A stretch of DNA of 64,000 nt from VYFG01 sp965213885. Lineage in GTDB: Bacteria; Pseudomonadota; Gammaproteobacteria; Arenicellales; Poriferihabitantaceae. Position 1 is the first letter of the stretch. Each line of letters begins with the position of its first letter. The DNA is taken from positions 1,178,001 through 1,242,000 of the forward strand of contig OZ243919.1 in the NCBI GenBank assembly GCA_965213885.1. Reading direction: 5' to 3'. The notes under the pieces were generated by a model. The model did not search any database and was not told the DNA's origin. It saw only the letters and a program-made list of their open reading frames with translations. Position numbers and translations under genes: made by a program. Shown in pieces: positions 26,775-35,635 of the stretch.

Positions 26775-27713
26775 TCAGGTCGGACGTGGGCGTTCGGCTT
26801 TGATGCTGTAGGGCAGGGGGAGCAATGACAATCGCGGCCCGTCGGCGGCTCCGAGGTGTATTTCACCCGCGTCCAGAACTTCCACGGGCACCATGGCCGT
26901 GAGCCAGGTCGAATCGAGAAACCGGACGGCATCGACGACCATTCCGGCCTTCCGGTCCGGCTGGTCCCGAAAGAAGAGGGGGGTTCCGGGAACTGCAACT
27001 GCCCCTGCGTCATGAATCACTGCACTGGTCATGCGTTGCTTGATTTTGCCCAGGTACCGGACGCGGGCTACGATTTCCTGCCCGGGATAGCAACCCTTGC
27101 TGAAACTGACGCCTCCCACCAGGTCAAGGTTCACCTGCTGGGGAATGAAGGACTCGGAGGTGGCCGCATAAACCTGGGGTTCGCCGGCAAGGATGGCGGC
27201 GAGTTTCCAGAATTCCCCGGGGAGTACCGGGGCCTGTTGCCCCGGGGCCGAATCCGGAACCGGGCCGTCAGCCGTCAGTCGCATGGTGCGTCTGTCGTCC
27301 AGCCTCCACGTGTTCGCGGATTGCGGCGCGTCACCAATGTAACCGAGCACGCCGGTCTGCTCCTCGATCCCGATTTCCACCCGGGACCGCATGCGATACA
27401 GCGTCAATCGCCTGGACACGGTTTCGGCCAGGTCATCCGGCAACACCAGGTTGAAACCGGTATCGTCCCTGAGAAGCCGGTACACTGCCAGGGTACGTCC
27501 CTTGGGATTGCAGTAAGCACCAGTCTGCTGCTGTCCCGCCGTCAAAGCGCCGACATCGCTGCTGAACTGATTGTGAAGAAACTGCTCCGCCTCTTCACCC
27601 TCGACACGGATCGTCTTCAGGCTTTCCAGACGCATGATGCCGGACGGCAGGTCTTCCAGGGACCGGATGTCCGATCTCGGCACCAGTGGTGTATTGTGTT
27701 CAGTGGTCCCCAT
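26775..27713 (-). CDS. ygfZ: tRNA-modifying / Fe-S assembly protein YgfZ
   Basis: A folate-binding GcvT-like protein involved in iron-sulfur enzyme maturation and stress tolerance. The family motif KGCYPGQEIVAR is at about residue 230 of a 312-residue protein, with EGEEAEQFLHNQFSSDV near the N-terminus. ATG 27713 is used; an in-frame GTG lies two codons upstream. It is divergent from the SDH cluster with a 65-base spacer. Since SDH contains Fe-S clusters, the proximity is functionally sensible. Confidence 0.92.
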   Translation of the reverse strand: MGTTEHNTPLVPRSDIRSLEDLPSGIMRLESLKTIRVEGEEAEQFLHNQFSSDVGALTAGQQQTGAYCNPKGRTLAVYRLLRDDTGFNLVLPDDLAETVSRRLTLYRMRSRVEIGIEEQTGVLGYIGDAPQSANTWRLDDRRTMRLTADGPVPDSAPGQQAPVLPGEFWKLAAILAGEPQVYAATSESFIPQQVNLDLVGGVSFSKGCYPGQEIVARVRYLGKIKQRMTSAVIHDAGAVAVPGTPLFFRDQPDRKAGMVVDAVRFLDSTWLTAMVPVEVLDAGEIHLGAADGPRLSLLPLPYSIKAERPRPT

Positions 27714-27778
27714 ATTCACGTCATCGCATTATGTTTTACATGGTCTCTGATCAAATAGGGTCATAGAATCGAAAGACA

Positions 27779-28090
27779 ATGACATCGAAGCATCACACAT
27801 CTCGGCATTCCTCATGGGACCGGGTAAAACTGGCCGCACCAGCGCCCGAGGAAGCTTCCGGGGCGGGTGCTCAAGCTGATACGCCCGGTACGTCCAAGGA
27901 CGATGACCACGCCCAGCATCCCGTACCTGATGACAGGGCCGAACGCCGGGAACCCGGGAAAATCCGTTCGGTTGGTGCCGACTCCTCGGCCGGGAGCCAG
28001 GAGGAGATCGCAGAAATCGGCGGCCCGTCCGGACCCGAACCCACCCGGTACGGGGATTGGGAAAAACATGGGCGGTGCATCGATTTCTGA
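27779..28090 (+). CDS. Succinate dehydrogenase assembly factor 4 homologue (DUF1674)
   Basis: A 103-residue hydrophilic, probably disordered protein. The only conserved part is its C-terminus: EIGGPSGPEPTRYGDWE followed by KHGRCIDF. This is the hallmark of DUF1674/SdhAF4, which in eukaryotes binds flavinylated SDHA before it meets SDHB. Placement directly upstream of sdhC strongly supports this role. The first ~75 residues are low complexity (Ala, Asp, Pro, Ser) and hold no known domain. SdhE, the flavinylation factor, is encoded at the other end of the cluster. Confidence 0.85.
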   Translation: MTSKHHTSRHSSWDRVKLAAPAPEEASGAGAQADTPGTSKDDDHAQHPVPDDRAERREPGKIRSVGADSSAGSQEEIAEIGGPSGPEPTRYGDWEKHGRCIDF

Positions 28091-28191
28091 CCGTATGCCC
28101 TTTCTCCACCGTGAATTCCTTATTCCATGGGAAATGATCGACGGGTGCTTTACACTATGCGATCAGACGTAACAACCACCCGATAGCTGCC

Positions 28192-28563
28192 TTGACCGAA
28201 GATCATCGTCCGTTGTCGCCCCATCTGCAGATTTACCGGCCGCAGATGACATCCGTACTGTCCATCCTGCATCGGGCCAGTGGTCTCATTCTTGCTGCGG
28301 GCACACTGCTTGTGGTCTGGTGGTTCTGGGCGATCATGTCCGGGACGGGAAGCTATGCCGTGGCCCACAGCTTTTTCAACGGCCTGTTTGGCCGGTTGCT
28401 GCTCTTTGTCTGGTCCCTTTGCATGTTCTACCACCTATGCAACGGTGTTCGGCACCTTGTCTGGGACATGGGATACGCCCTGGAAATCAGACAGGCCTAC
28501 ATGGCCGGCAGGATTGCGATCGGGGCTGCGGTGGTACTGACAGCGGCTGCGTGGCTACTATGA
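28192..28563 (+). CDS. sdhC: Succinate dehydrogenase cytochrome b556 subunit
   Basis: One of the two membrane anchors of complex II, binding heme b and ubiquinone. The 123-residue protein begins at TTG 28192 and shows RPLSPHLQIYRPQMTSVLSI and LHRASG, the quinone-site Ser/Arg region. Three membrane helices follow, with the heme-ligand His in MFYHLCNGVRHLVWD. Its stop overlaps the sdhD ATG (ATGA). Confidence 0.96.
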   Translation: MTEDHRPLSPHLQIYRPQMTSVLSILHRASGLILAAGTLLVVWWFWAIMSGTGSYAVAHSFFNGLFGRLLLFVWSLCMFYHLCNGVRHLVWDMGYALEIRQAYMAGRIAIGAAVVLTAAAWLL

Positions 28564-28934
28564 GCCTGCGTCATCCCCTGGCCCGGGTAAAGGGCCTTGG
28601 CACTTCCGGAGAGGGGTCCCACCATTGGTGGGGCCAACGGCTCAGTGCCATGGCACTGGTGCCCCTGTCCGTTTGGTTCGTCTTTACCGTGATCGGCCAT
28701 ATCGGCGATAGCCACGACGAAGTCATTGCCTGGGTTTCCAGTCCAGTTGTCGCCCTGATGCTGATCCTGTTCGTGGGATTCATGAGTTACCATGCCCAAC
28801 TGGGTGTGCAGGTGGTGATCGAGGACTATGTGCACACAGAATTGCTGAAGCTGGTTCTGATCATTCTCGTCAAGGGGATTGTCTTGCTTGCAGGACTAGG
28901 CGGAATATTCGCGGTATTGCGCGTCGCCCTTTGA
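28560..28934 (+). CDS. sdhD: Succinate dehydrogenase membrane anchor subunit
   Basis: Second membrane anchor of complex II. The 124-residue protein starts MSLRHPLARVKGLGTS, then HHWWGQRLSAMALVPL, with three predicted helices. The conserved helix pair ends in FMSYHAQLGVQVVIEDYVH, which carries the His and Asp-Tyr near the heme/quinone sites. The ATG at 28560 overlaps the sdhC stop; an in-frame upstream extension to 28320 is only the shadow of sdhC. Confidence 0.95.
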   Translation: MSLRHPLARVKGLGTSGEGSHHWWGQRLSAMALVPLSVWFVFTVIGHIGDSHDEVIAWVSSPVVALMLILFVGFMSYHAQLGVQVVIEDYVHTELLKLVLIILVKGIVLLAGLGGIFAVLRVAL

Positions 28935-29000
28935 ACACTAACCGGGTTGCTGGATTCCGTATCAATCTGCTTCCCTGAACGATTCTAGACATTACCAACC

Positions 29001-30791
29001 GTGTCAGAAGCATATCCAATCACGGATCACCAGTACGATGTAGTGGTGGTGGGAGCTGGCGGTGCCGGTTTGCGGGCCACCTTCGGAATGGCGATGGAAG
29101 GTCTCAGCACGGCCTGCATCACCAAACTGTTCCCCACCCGCAGTCATACCGTTGCAGCGCAGGGAGGTATGAGCGCTGCGCTCGGCAACAACGGAGAGGA
29201 CGACTGGCGATGGCACATGTACGACACCGTGAAGGGTTCGGACTGGCTTGGTGATCAGGACGCCATCGAATACATGTGCCGCGAGGCCCCGGATGCGGTG
29301 ATCGAACTCGAGCATTACGGTGTGCCGTTTTCCAGAACTCCGGACGGCAGGATCTATCAGCGGGCCTTTGGCGGGATGACAACCCACTACGGTGAAGGCC
29401 AGGCCCAACGGACCTGCGCGGCCGCGGATCGTACCGGCCATGCCATCCTGCACACCCTCTACCAGCAGTCCCTGAAACACAAAGCCGAATTCTTCGTTGA
29501 ATATTTCGCAGTCGATCTCATCATGGAGGATGGCGAGTGCCGGGGTATCCTGGCGTGGGATCTGGATCGGGGAGAACTGCATCGGTTTGCCGCCAAGGTG
29601 GTGGTCCTGGCCACCGGTGGTTATGGTCGGACCTATTTCTCCGCGACTTCCGCCCATAGCTGTACAGGAGACGGGGGCGGCATGGTCCTTCGCGCCGGAC
29701 TACCGCTGCAGGACATGGAATTCACGCAATTTCACCCCACGGGTATCTATGGATCAGGCTGCCTGATTACGGAAGGTGCAAGGGGTGAGGGGGGGTACCT
29801 GACAAACTCCAAGGGCGAGCGGTTCATGGAGCGGTATGCGCCGAATGCCAAGGATCTTGCTTCCAGGGACGTGGTCAGCCGTTCCATGACCCTGGAGATC
29901 CGTGCCGGATTCGGCGTGGGACCTGAGGTGGATCACATCCACCTGCACCTCGAACACCTGGGACCGGAAGTGCTGGCGGAACGACTGCCCGGTATCTCGG
30001 AATCCGCCCGGATATTTGCCGGCGTGGATGTCACCCGGGAACCAATCCCCGTGATTCCCACGGTTCACTACAACATGGGGGGGATCCAGACAAATATCCA
30101 TGGAGAAGTGGTATCGCTGCAGGCGGGTGATCCGGAAACCGTGATTCCCGGTCTTATGGCAATCGGAGAGGCTGCCTGCGTATCCGTACACGGGGCCAAT
30201 CGTCTGGGCTCGAATTCCCTTCTCGACATCATTGTGTTTGGTCGTGCCGCGGCGCATCGTGCCTGTAAACTGGTGACACCCGGTTCGGGTCGTGTACGCT
30301 TGAGATCGGGATCCGGCGATGAAATCCTCGACCGGTTTGACCGCCTGCGGCATGCCGGCGGTCACAGCCCAACCGCTGAGATTCGGTTGGATATGCAAAA
30401 AACCATGCAGAAATTCTGTGCTGTATTCAGGACTGGAGACGTGATGCGTGAAGGGATCCAGGCCCTGGACAGGATCTGTTCACGATTTGAAGACGTGTCG
30501 GTGTCGGACAGATCCATGGTCTGGAATTCCGACCTGGTGGAAACCCTGGAACTGGAGAACCTGCTACTGCAGTCCAAGGTATCCATCTATGCCGCAGAGA
30601 ATCGTACCGAGAGCCGGGGTGCCCATGCCCGCGAGGATTTTCCGGAACGGGACGATGAAAACTGGATGAAACATACCCTGACATGGCTTGACGGGTTGTC
30701 CAGCAAACCGGCGATCGACTATCGGCCGGTGCATACATGGACACTGACCGATGAGGTCCAGTATATCGAACCGAAAAGGCGGGTGTACTGA
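29001..30791 (+). CDS. sdhA: Succinate dehydrogenase flavoprotein subunit
   Basis: Oxidises succinate to fumarate in the TCA cycle. The 596-residue protein begins at GTG 29001. The FAD-binding VVVGAGGAGLRATFGMA is at about 14-30, and the covalently flavinylated His49 is in TRSHTVAAQGG. Further motifs are HPTGIYGSG, SRSMTLEI and HGANRLGSNSLLD. Length is close to E. coli SdhA (588). It sits between sdhD and sdhB in the standard order. Confidence 0.98.
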   Translation: MSEAYPITDHQYDVVVVGAGGAGLRATFGMAMEGLSTACITKLFPTRSHTVAAQGGMSAALGNNGEDDWRWHMYDTVKGSDWLGDQDAIEYMCREAPDAVIELEHYGVPFSRTPDGRIYQRAFGGMTTHYGEGQAQRTCAAADRTGHAILHTLYQQSLKHKAEFFVEYFAVDLIMEDGECRGILAWDLDRGELHRFAAKVVVLATGGYGRTYFSATSAHSCTGDGGGMVLRAGLPLQDMEFTQFHPTGIYGSGCLITEGARGEGGYLTNSKGERFMERYAPNAKDLASRDVVSRSMTLEIRAGFGVGPEVDHIHLHLEHLGPEVLAERLPGISESARIFAGVDVTREPIPVIPTVHYNMGGIQTNIHGEVVSLQAGDPETVIPGLMAIGEAACVSVHGANRLGSNSLLDIIVFGRAAAHRACKLVTPGSGRVRLRSGSGDEILDRFDRLRHAGGHSPTAEIRLDMQKTMQKFCAVFRTGDVMREGIQALDRICSRFEDVSVSDRSMVWNSDLVETLELENLLLQSKVSIYAAENRTESRGAHAREDFPERDDENWMKHTLTWLDGLSSKPAIDYRPVHTWTLTDEVQYIEPKRRVY

Positions 30792-30827
30792 ACGGGCTGC
30801 ATCAACCAGACAACCGGGAACACATCA

Positions 30828-31601
30828 ATGGCAGAATTCTCATTACCGGCAGGTTCGAAAATTCGGAAGGGTAGGCAGCATCGCGATCCCAGCAACGGCC
30901 GGCTCCGTACCGTGAAGGTCTACCGCTGGAATCCGGACAGTGGGGAAAACCCCCGTATCGATACGTTCGAAGTGGACATGGATGCCTGCGGCCCCATGGT
31001 CCTGGATGCCCTGATCAGGATCAAGGACCATATCGACAGCACGCTGACATTCCGTCGCTCCTGTCGAGAGGGCATCTGCGGCTCCTGCGCCATGAACATC
31101 GATGGTGTAAATACGCTGGCATGCACACGGTCTTGTGAAGATATCAAGGGTGAAATCAAGATCTATCCCTTGCCCCACATGTCTGTGGTGAAAGACTTGG
31201 TGCCGGATCTGAACAATTTCTATGCCCAATACGCGTCCATCAAACCCTGGATTCAGACAGACAGCGCGGCTCCTGACCGGGAGAGACTGCAATCAGAGGA
31301 GGAGCGGGCAAGACTGGATGGCTTATACGAATGCATCCTTTGCGCCTGTTGCTCAACCAGCTGCCCCAGTTACTGGTGGAACAGCGACCGGTACCTGGGT
31401 CCGGCGGCACTGCTGCAGGCCTACCGGTGGATTGCCGACAGTCGGGATGAAGCTACAGGAGAGCGCCTGGACGAGCTTGATGACGCTTTCAAGCTCTACC
31501 GCTGCCACACAATCATGAATTGCACCAACACCTGTCCGAAGAGCCTGAATCCCGCCAAGGCCATTGCGGAAATCAAGAAGAGCATCGTCAGCAGGAAGTG
31601 A
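30828..31601 (+). CDS. sdhB: Succinate dehydrogenase iron-sulfur subunit
   Basis: Carries [2Fe-2S], [4Fe-4S] and [3Fe-4S] clusters between SdhA and the quinone. The 257-residue protein shows RSCREGICGSCAMNIDG and a later Cys for the 2Fe cluster, ECILCACCSTSCPSYWWN for the 4Fe and 3Fe clusters, and CHTIMNCTNTCPKSLNP. The N-terminal ~20 residues are a basic extension. It follows sdhA by 36 bases. Confidence 0.98.
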   Translation: MAEFSLPAGSKIRKGRQHRDPSNGRLRTVKVYRWNPDSGENPRIDTFEVDMDACGPMVLDALIRIKDHIDSTLTFRRSCREGICGSCAMNIDGVNTLACTRSCEDIKGEIKIYPLPHMSVVKDLVPDLNNFYAQYASIKPWIQTDSAAPDRERLQSEEERARLDGLYECILCACCSTSCPSYWWNSDRYLGPAALLQAYRWIADSRDEATGERLDELDDAFKLYRCHTIMNCTNTCPKSLNPAKAIAEIKKSIVSRK

Positions 31602-31700
31602 GGGAGTTACCGCATCGGAATGCCTGGCCGCGATATCTCTCGGGTCAGCAACAGCTGTCAGGAAACGGACAGAGCAATTCCATGCAGGTAGCGCGCGGAC

Positions 31701-31955
31701 GTGGCAAACACCACAGATAAACGCGTCCTCTGGCGCTGCCGGCGCGGAACCAAGGAACTGGATCTTGTGCTGGAAGCCTATGCCACGCAGGTGTATCCTG
31801 GTCTGAATGCGGGTGAAAAGGCACTGTTTGCCGAGATGCTGGAACTTCAGGATACCCGGCTGATTGAATGGCTGGTCCATCATCGTCCTCCCGATCCGAG
31901 ATACGAGTCAATTGTTGCAGGGATGCGCGAATTGGAGGACGAGCACGGGCCTTGA
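31701..31955 (+). CDS. sdhE: FAD assembly factor SdhE (SdhAF2 family)
   Basis: Promotes covalent attachment of FAD to SdhA. The 84-residue protein has the RGxxE motif as CRRGTKELDLVLEAY and a five-helix bundle pattern ending HHRPPDPRYESIV. The start is GTG 31701. Its presence, with the SdhAF4 homologue upstream of sdhC, brackets the structural genes with maturation factors. Confidence 0.92.
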   Translation: MANTTDKRVLWRCRRGTKELDLVLEAYATQVYPGLNAGEKALFAEMLELQDTRLIEWLVHHRPPDPRYESIVAGMRELEDEHGP

Positions 31956-32127
31956 TATGTTTTGACGTAGTCGGCAGGACCCATGTCTGTTTGCTACTCT
32001 CGAACCGCAATCCCATTAGCAGCACTGAAATCGATCTTGTTCTTATCCTGAACTGATCAGCCTGCCTGTAACAGTTTTACATCAATAGCTTCACAAGCCG
32101 ATGATTCACCCAATTTATTGATTTCAT

Positions 32128-33510
32128 TTGGGGTTCCACGTATTCAGACGAGTAGTGGATATATGTTCCTATAACGGAAATCGCCCCTTGGCCTTCAACA
32201 TCGAATTCGTGCCCAACCAGACCGGCAAGCCCGCCGTCCTCCTGCGTCAGGCCTGGCGCGAAGGTACCCGAATCCGCAAGAAGACCATCGCCAACCTCTC
32301 CAGGCTGCCCCCCGAGATCATCGAGGGGTTCCGCACCGTCCTCAAGGGCGGCGTCGCCCGGGTCCTGTTCCCGGACTCCAGGCTGGCCACCGCGCGGCGC
32401 CTGTCGCCGGAGACCGCCACCAGCAGTCCCGGCGCCCTGCTCGAACTCGCCCCGGTCCGCGGCAATGAACTGCTGGACATGCTGGACTGGCTGGTCCGGC
32501 GCCAGCCATGGATCGAGCGGACCCTGGCCAGGCGGCACCTGCAGGATGGGACCCTGATCCTCTACGACGTGTCGAGTGCCTACCTGGAGGGGCGGTGTTG
32601 TCCGCTGGCCGCCTTTGGCCACAACCGGGACGGCAAGAAGCAGATCGTCTTCGGTCTGCTGTGTAGTTCCGGGGGCTGCCCGGTGGAGCTGTTTGCCGAC
32701 AACACCGGGGATCCGACCACGGTGGCGTCCCAGGTGGAGAAGATCCGCACCCGGCACGGCCCGGATCCGTGCCGATCTCGAGCCGGCCGGTCTGGCCTGG
32801 ATCTCGGCGCTGAAGACGGCGGACCTGCGCAAGCTTGCCGGGGCGTCCGCCGGGGCCAGGCGGAGATCGGGCGGCGGGTCGGCTGCGAGGCCAACCACCG
32901 GCGGGTGGAGAAGCACTTCGAGATCATCATCGGGAAGCGCCGCATGACCTGGCGTCGGCGCCAGGGGAAGATCGAGTCCGAGGTCCCGCTTCGACGGCCT
33001 CTATATCATCCGCACCAGCCTCCCCGCGGAGGCCATGGGCGCCGGGGCTGCGGTGGAGGCCTACAAGAGCCTGGCCACCGCGGAGCGGGCGTTCCGGGTG
33101 ATCAAGTTCGACCTCAGGGTGCGACCTGTCCACGTTTATACCGAGGATCATGTGCGCGGCCATGTATTCCTGTGCATGCTGGCCTACTACGTCGAATGGC
33201 ACCTGCGTCAGCGGCTGGTACAGCTGCTGTTCGAGGAGGATGACCGGGAAGCGGCCCGCCGGGGCCGGGCGACACCGGTGGAGGAGGCCGAGCCGTCCGC
33301 CGGCGTCCGGTGTGGTGGTGAACACTGTCCGCCTGCCCGGCGCGGACGGTGCCGTCGGCAGGCGCGAAACACTCGAAGGAATCGCCAAAGCCCTTCCGTG
33401 AAAGGTATTGGTCGAATCCGGGGATGGTCATGACCTGCCAGACCGGCTGCAGCGCTGGGCATTCGAACTTCTGGAGGTCAATCCAGATCAAACTGTTCCC
33501 ATAAGCGTGA
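32128..33510 (+). pseudogene. IS1634-type transposase remnant with several frameshifts
   Basis: The N-terminal part reads NIEFVPNQTGKPAVLLRQAW and TIANLSRLPPEIIEGFRTVL. The catalytic-domain part has LYDVSSAYLEGRCCPLAAFG, FADNTGDPTTVASQVEKI, then EPAGLAWISALKTADLRKL in another frame, EKHFEIIIGKRRMTWRRR back in the first, and FDGLYIIRTSLPAEAM to RVIKFDLRVRPVHVY in the second. The end RWAFELLEVNPDQTV is near 33480. Shifts fall near 32763, 32870 and 32985, and a central segment seems deleted. I could not define terminal inverted repeats or a target duplication. The element cannot move by itself. Confidence 0.85.
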
Positions 33511-33944
33511 CAGGTTGAAATCACACCGAATTGACTGAAAAACCCGGAAATTCAATGGACTGGAGCGAAAATCCGGATTGTTTTCTCCGTGAAGTTCCGG
33601 TTAACATTTGGGCCAATTCTGAACGAGTACAGAAACCCAGAAATCACGACCCAGTAACACCGGGATGGATGGATGTGCAATGCCGGGGCATGTAATCGCA
33701 TGGAGCGAGGGGAACGATTAAGGAGCCTTTTTTCAAGGGATTAGCGTACACGAAGGATCGGCACCCATGCGGTCCGTACCGGCCTTCTTAGGAGATTTAC
33801 GTTGTCAGAGGGGCCGGTGGTGGCACGCTTTTTCATCTGGCTCGGATCCTGCAGTAATCATTTCAGGATATCGGTGACAGCTATAGAAAATTTCTCTATC
33901 GACAGTGTAGAATTCCCAATTCAGAATAATAAACAGCATCCCGC
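33511..33944. other. 434-bp gap before Lrp-family gene
   Basis: No supported gene. It probably includes the right edge of the decayed insertion sequence. Its last ~120 bases are AT-rich and hold the promoter/operator region of the following regulator. Confidence 0.5.
33883..33899. promoter_or_regulatory. AT-rich near-palindrome upstream of Lrp-family gene
   Basis: ATAGAAAATTTCTCTAT is nearly its own reverse complement, and GAATTCCCAATTC with GAATT/AATTC arms follows 12 bases later. Lrp-family proteins bind AT-rich imperfect palindromes and usually autoregulate, so this is a candidate operator. A GTGACA-17-TATCGA promoter pair overlaps it. Confidence 0.35.
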
Positions 33945-34430
33945 ATGGCGCGTAGAGAAAAAATTGAACTGGACCTGGTGGATCGGAAGATACTGCACTA
34001 TCTTCAGCATGACGCCAGCATGACCATCAAGGAACTGGCGGAGAAAGTTCACCTATCCTCGACACCCTGCTGGAAGCGGATACAGAGAATGGAGGAAAAC
34101 GGCATTATCCGGTCCAGGGTGGCCTTGCTGGACCCGGAAAAGGTGGACCGGGGAATCACGGTGTTTCTTGCGGTCAAGACTGACAAGCACAACGCCGAGT
34201 GGAGCCGGCGTTTTGCCGAGGTGATGTCGTCATTTTCCGAGATCGTGGAAATCTACCGCATGAGCGGCGAGGTGGATTACCTGCTCAGGATTGTAGTGCC
34301 GGACATACCGGCATATGACGCGTTGTACAAGAGTATCATCAGCAAGATCGATCTGACGGATATGACTTCGATGTTTGCCATGGAGCAGATGAAATACACC
34401 ACGGCGTTACCCGTGCTGGACATCGACTAG
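33945..34430 (+). CDS. Lrp/AsnC-family transcriptional regulator
   Basis: A 161-residue regulator. The N-terminal helix-turn-helix is ELDLVDRKILHYLQHDASMT and AEKVHLSSTPCWKRIQRMEE, in the LSSTPCWKRI form typical of Lrp itself. The C-terminal RAM domain (about 70-155) contains IYRMSGEVDYLLRIVVPDI, an amino-acid-binding fold. The effector is unknown. It stands alone, with AT-rich near-palindromes upstream that suit autoregulation, and is followed by the aroQ-accBC operon. Confidence 0.93.
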   Translation: MARREKIELDLVDRKILHYLQHDASMTIKELAEKVHLSSTPCWKRIQRMEENGIIRSRVALLDPEKVDRGITVFLAVKTDKHNAEWSRRFAEVMSSFSEIVEIYRMSGEVDYLLRIVVPDIPAYDALYKSIISKIDLTDMTSMFAMEQMKYTTALPVLDID

Positions 34431-34595
34431 TCGCCCTTTCGGGAAGAAGCCGATGCGAGTCCGAGTCCAGCGGGCACAGTGCAGTCTTCCGCCTCCCGCC
34501 TGTTGTCTGTGGTGACCAGAAACTGCTATTCATGTCCGCTTGTAAATTCGTAAATGTCACGAAATGACCGTAACTTTCATCGAAAATGCACTAAG

Positions 34596-34624
34596 TGGAC
34601 AGAAAATGGACAAATTGAGATAAT
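34596..34624 (+). promoter_or_regulatory. Promoter for aroQ-accB-accC-prmA
   Basis: TGGACA (34596-34601) and GATAAT (34619-34624) are separated by 17 bases. The start codon of aroQ is 31 bases downstream of the -10 box. The surrounding region is markedly AT-richer than the genes. Confidence 0.5.
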
Positions 34625-34654
34625 CCTGCAGAAATTGATTCCGGATTGCTTTCG

Positions 34655-35143
34655 ATGTCTGACGTTCACCGAATTCTGGTTTTGCACGGACCGAATCTGA
34701 ATCTCCTCGGGAACCGGGAGCCGCAGCTCTACGGCAACGTCACCCTGTCTGAAATCAACGGGCGACTGGAGAACCTGGCCGGGGAACTAGCCAGCAGTAT
34801 GGATTCCGCACCCGGTCACCCCAGCCTACAGGTGGAGTGCCGCCAGACCAACGCCGAACATGAACTGGTATCCTGGATACAGCGGGCACCAGACGAGGGT
34901 GTTGGTTTCATCGTGATCAACCCGGCTGCGTTCACCCACACCAGTGTCGCTGTACGGGATGCACTCGCCGCGGTGGGAATTCCGTTCATTGAGGTTCACT
35001 TGTCCAATGTGCATGCACGGGAACCATTTCGGCGGCATTCCTACCTCTCTGACATGGCTGTGGGAGTGATTGCCGGTCTGGGTATCCGCGGATATGAATA
35101 CGCCCTCAAAGAGGGAGTGGCCCACTTGTGCCATCGGTGCTGA
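34655..35143 (+). CDS. aroQ: 3-dehydroquinate dehydratase, type II
   Basis: Third step of the shikimate pathway. The 162-residue protein has the type II signature ILVLHGPNLNLLGNREPQLYG with the catalytic Tyr, then VECRQTNAEHELVSWI, INPAAFTHTSVAVRDAL and PFIEVHLSNVHAREPFRRHS. ATG 34655 is preferred over TTG 34646. It is slightly longer than usual, with extra residues near 45-55. It precedes accB and accC as in Pseudomonas. Confidence 0.96.
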   Translation: MSDVHRILVLHGPNLNLLGNREPQLYGNVTLSEINGRLENLAGELASSMDSAPGHPSLQVECRQTNAEHELVSWIQRAPDEGVGFIVINPAAFTHTSVAVRDALAAVGIPFIEVHLSNVHAREPFRRHSYLSDMAVGVIAGLGIRGYEYALKEGVAHLCHRC

Positions 35144-35168
35144 CACGCAATCCATTCCGGAGAACATT

Positions 35169-35621
35169 GTGGATTTACGAAAAATCAAGAAGCTGATTGA
35201 ACTGCTGGAAGAGTCAGCCCTGATCGAGATGGAGATCACCGAGGGCGACAACACGATCCGGCTGAGCCGCGCGGGCAGACCAGCACCGACAACAGTTCCC
35301 CACGAGCATGCCTTTACGATCGGGTCGACCATCGGCGAAACCCCGCCCCCCGAGGCAGCCGGATCCTCTGCCGACGAGTTCCCGGGCGGCATCGTCGTAG
35401 AATCTCCCATGGTAGGCACCTATTTTAATGCCCCGTCCCCGGAGGCGGATCCGTTCGTCGAGGTGGGCAGTACCGTTTCGACCGGGCAGGTCCTTTGTAT
35501 TGTCGAAGCTATGAAGACTTTCAACCAGATCGAGTCCGAATCCGACGGCGTGATCCGAGTGATCTACAAGAACAACGGTGACCCGGTGGAATATGGAGAG
35601 CCACTCTTCCTGATCGGCTGA
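35169..35621 (+). CDS. accB: Biotin carboxyl carrier protein of acetyl-CoA carboxylase
   Basis: Carries biotin between AccC and AccAD. Start GTG 35169 after a GGAG gives 150 residues beginning MDLRKIKKLIELLEES, the conserved N-terminus. A Pro/Ala-rich linker (about 45-75) leads to the biotinyl domain, where Lys116 in VEAMKTFNQI is the biotin site. The common AMKM is AMKT here, a tolerated variant. accC follows after 14 bases. Confidence 0.96.
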   Translation: MDLRKIKKLIELLEESALIEMEITEGDNTIRLSRAGRPAPTTVPHEHAFTIGSTIGETPPPEAAGSSADEFPGGIVVESPMVGTYFNAPSPEADPFVEVGSTVSTGQVLCIVEAMKTFNQIESESDGVIRVIYKNNGDPVEYGEPLFLIG

Positions 35622-35635
35622 TCCCGGAAAACCCC

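Noticed and set aside
32061..33560. Terminal inverted repeats of the IS1634-type remnant
   Set aside because: Only short, weak matches (such as CAATT...GATTTCA at both ends) could be found; not enough to define the ends.
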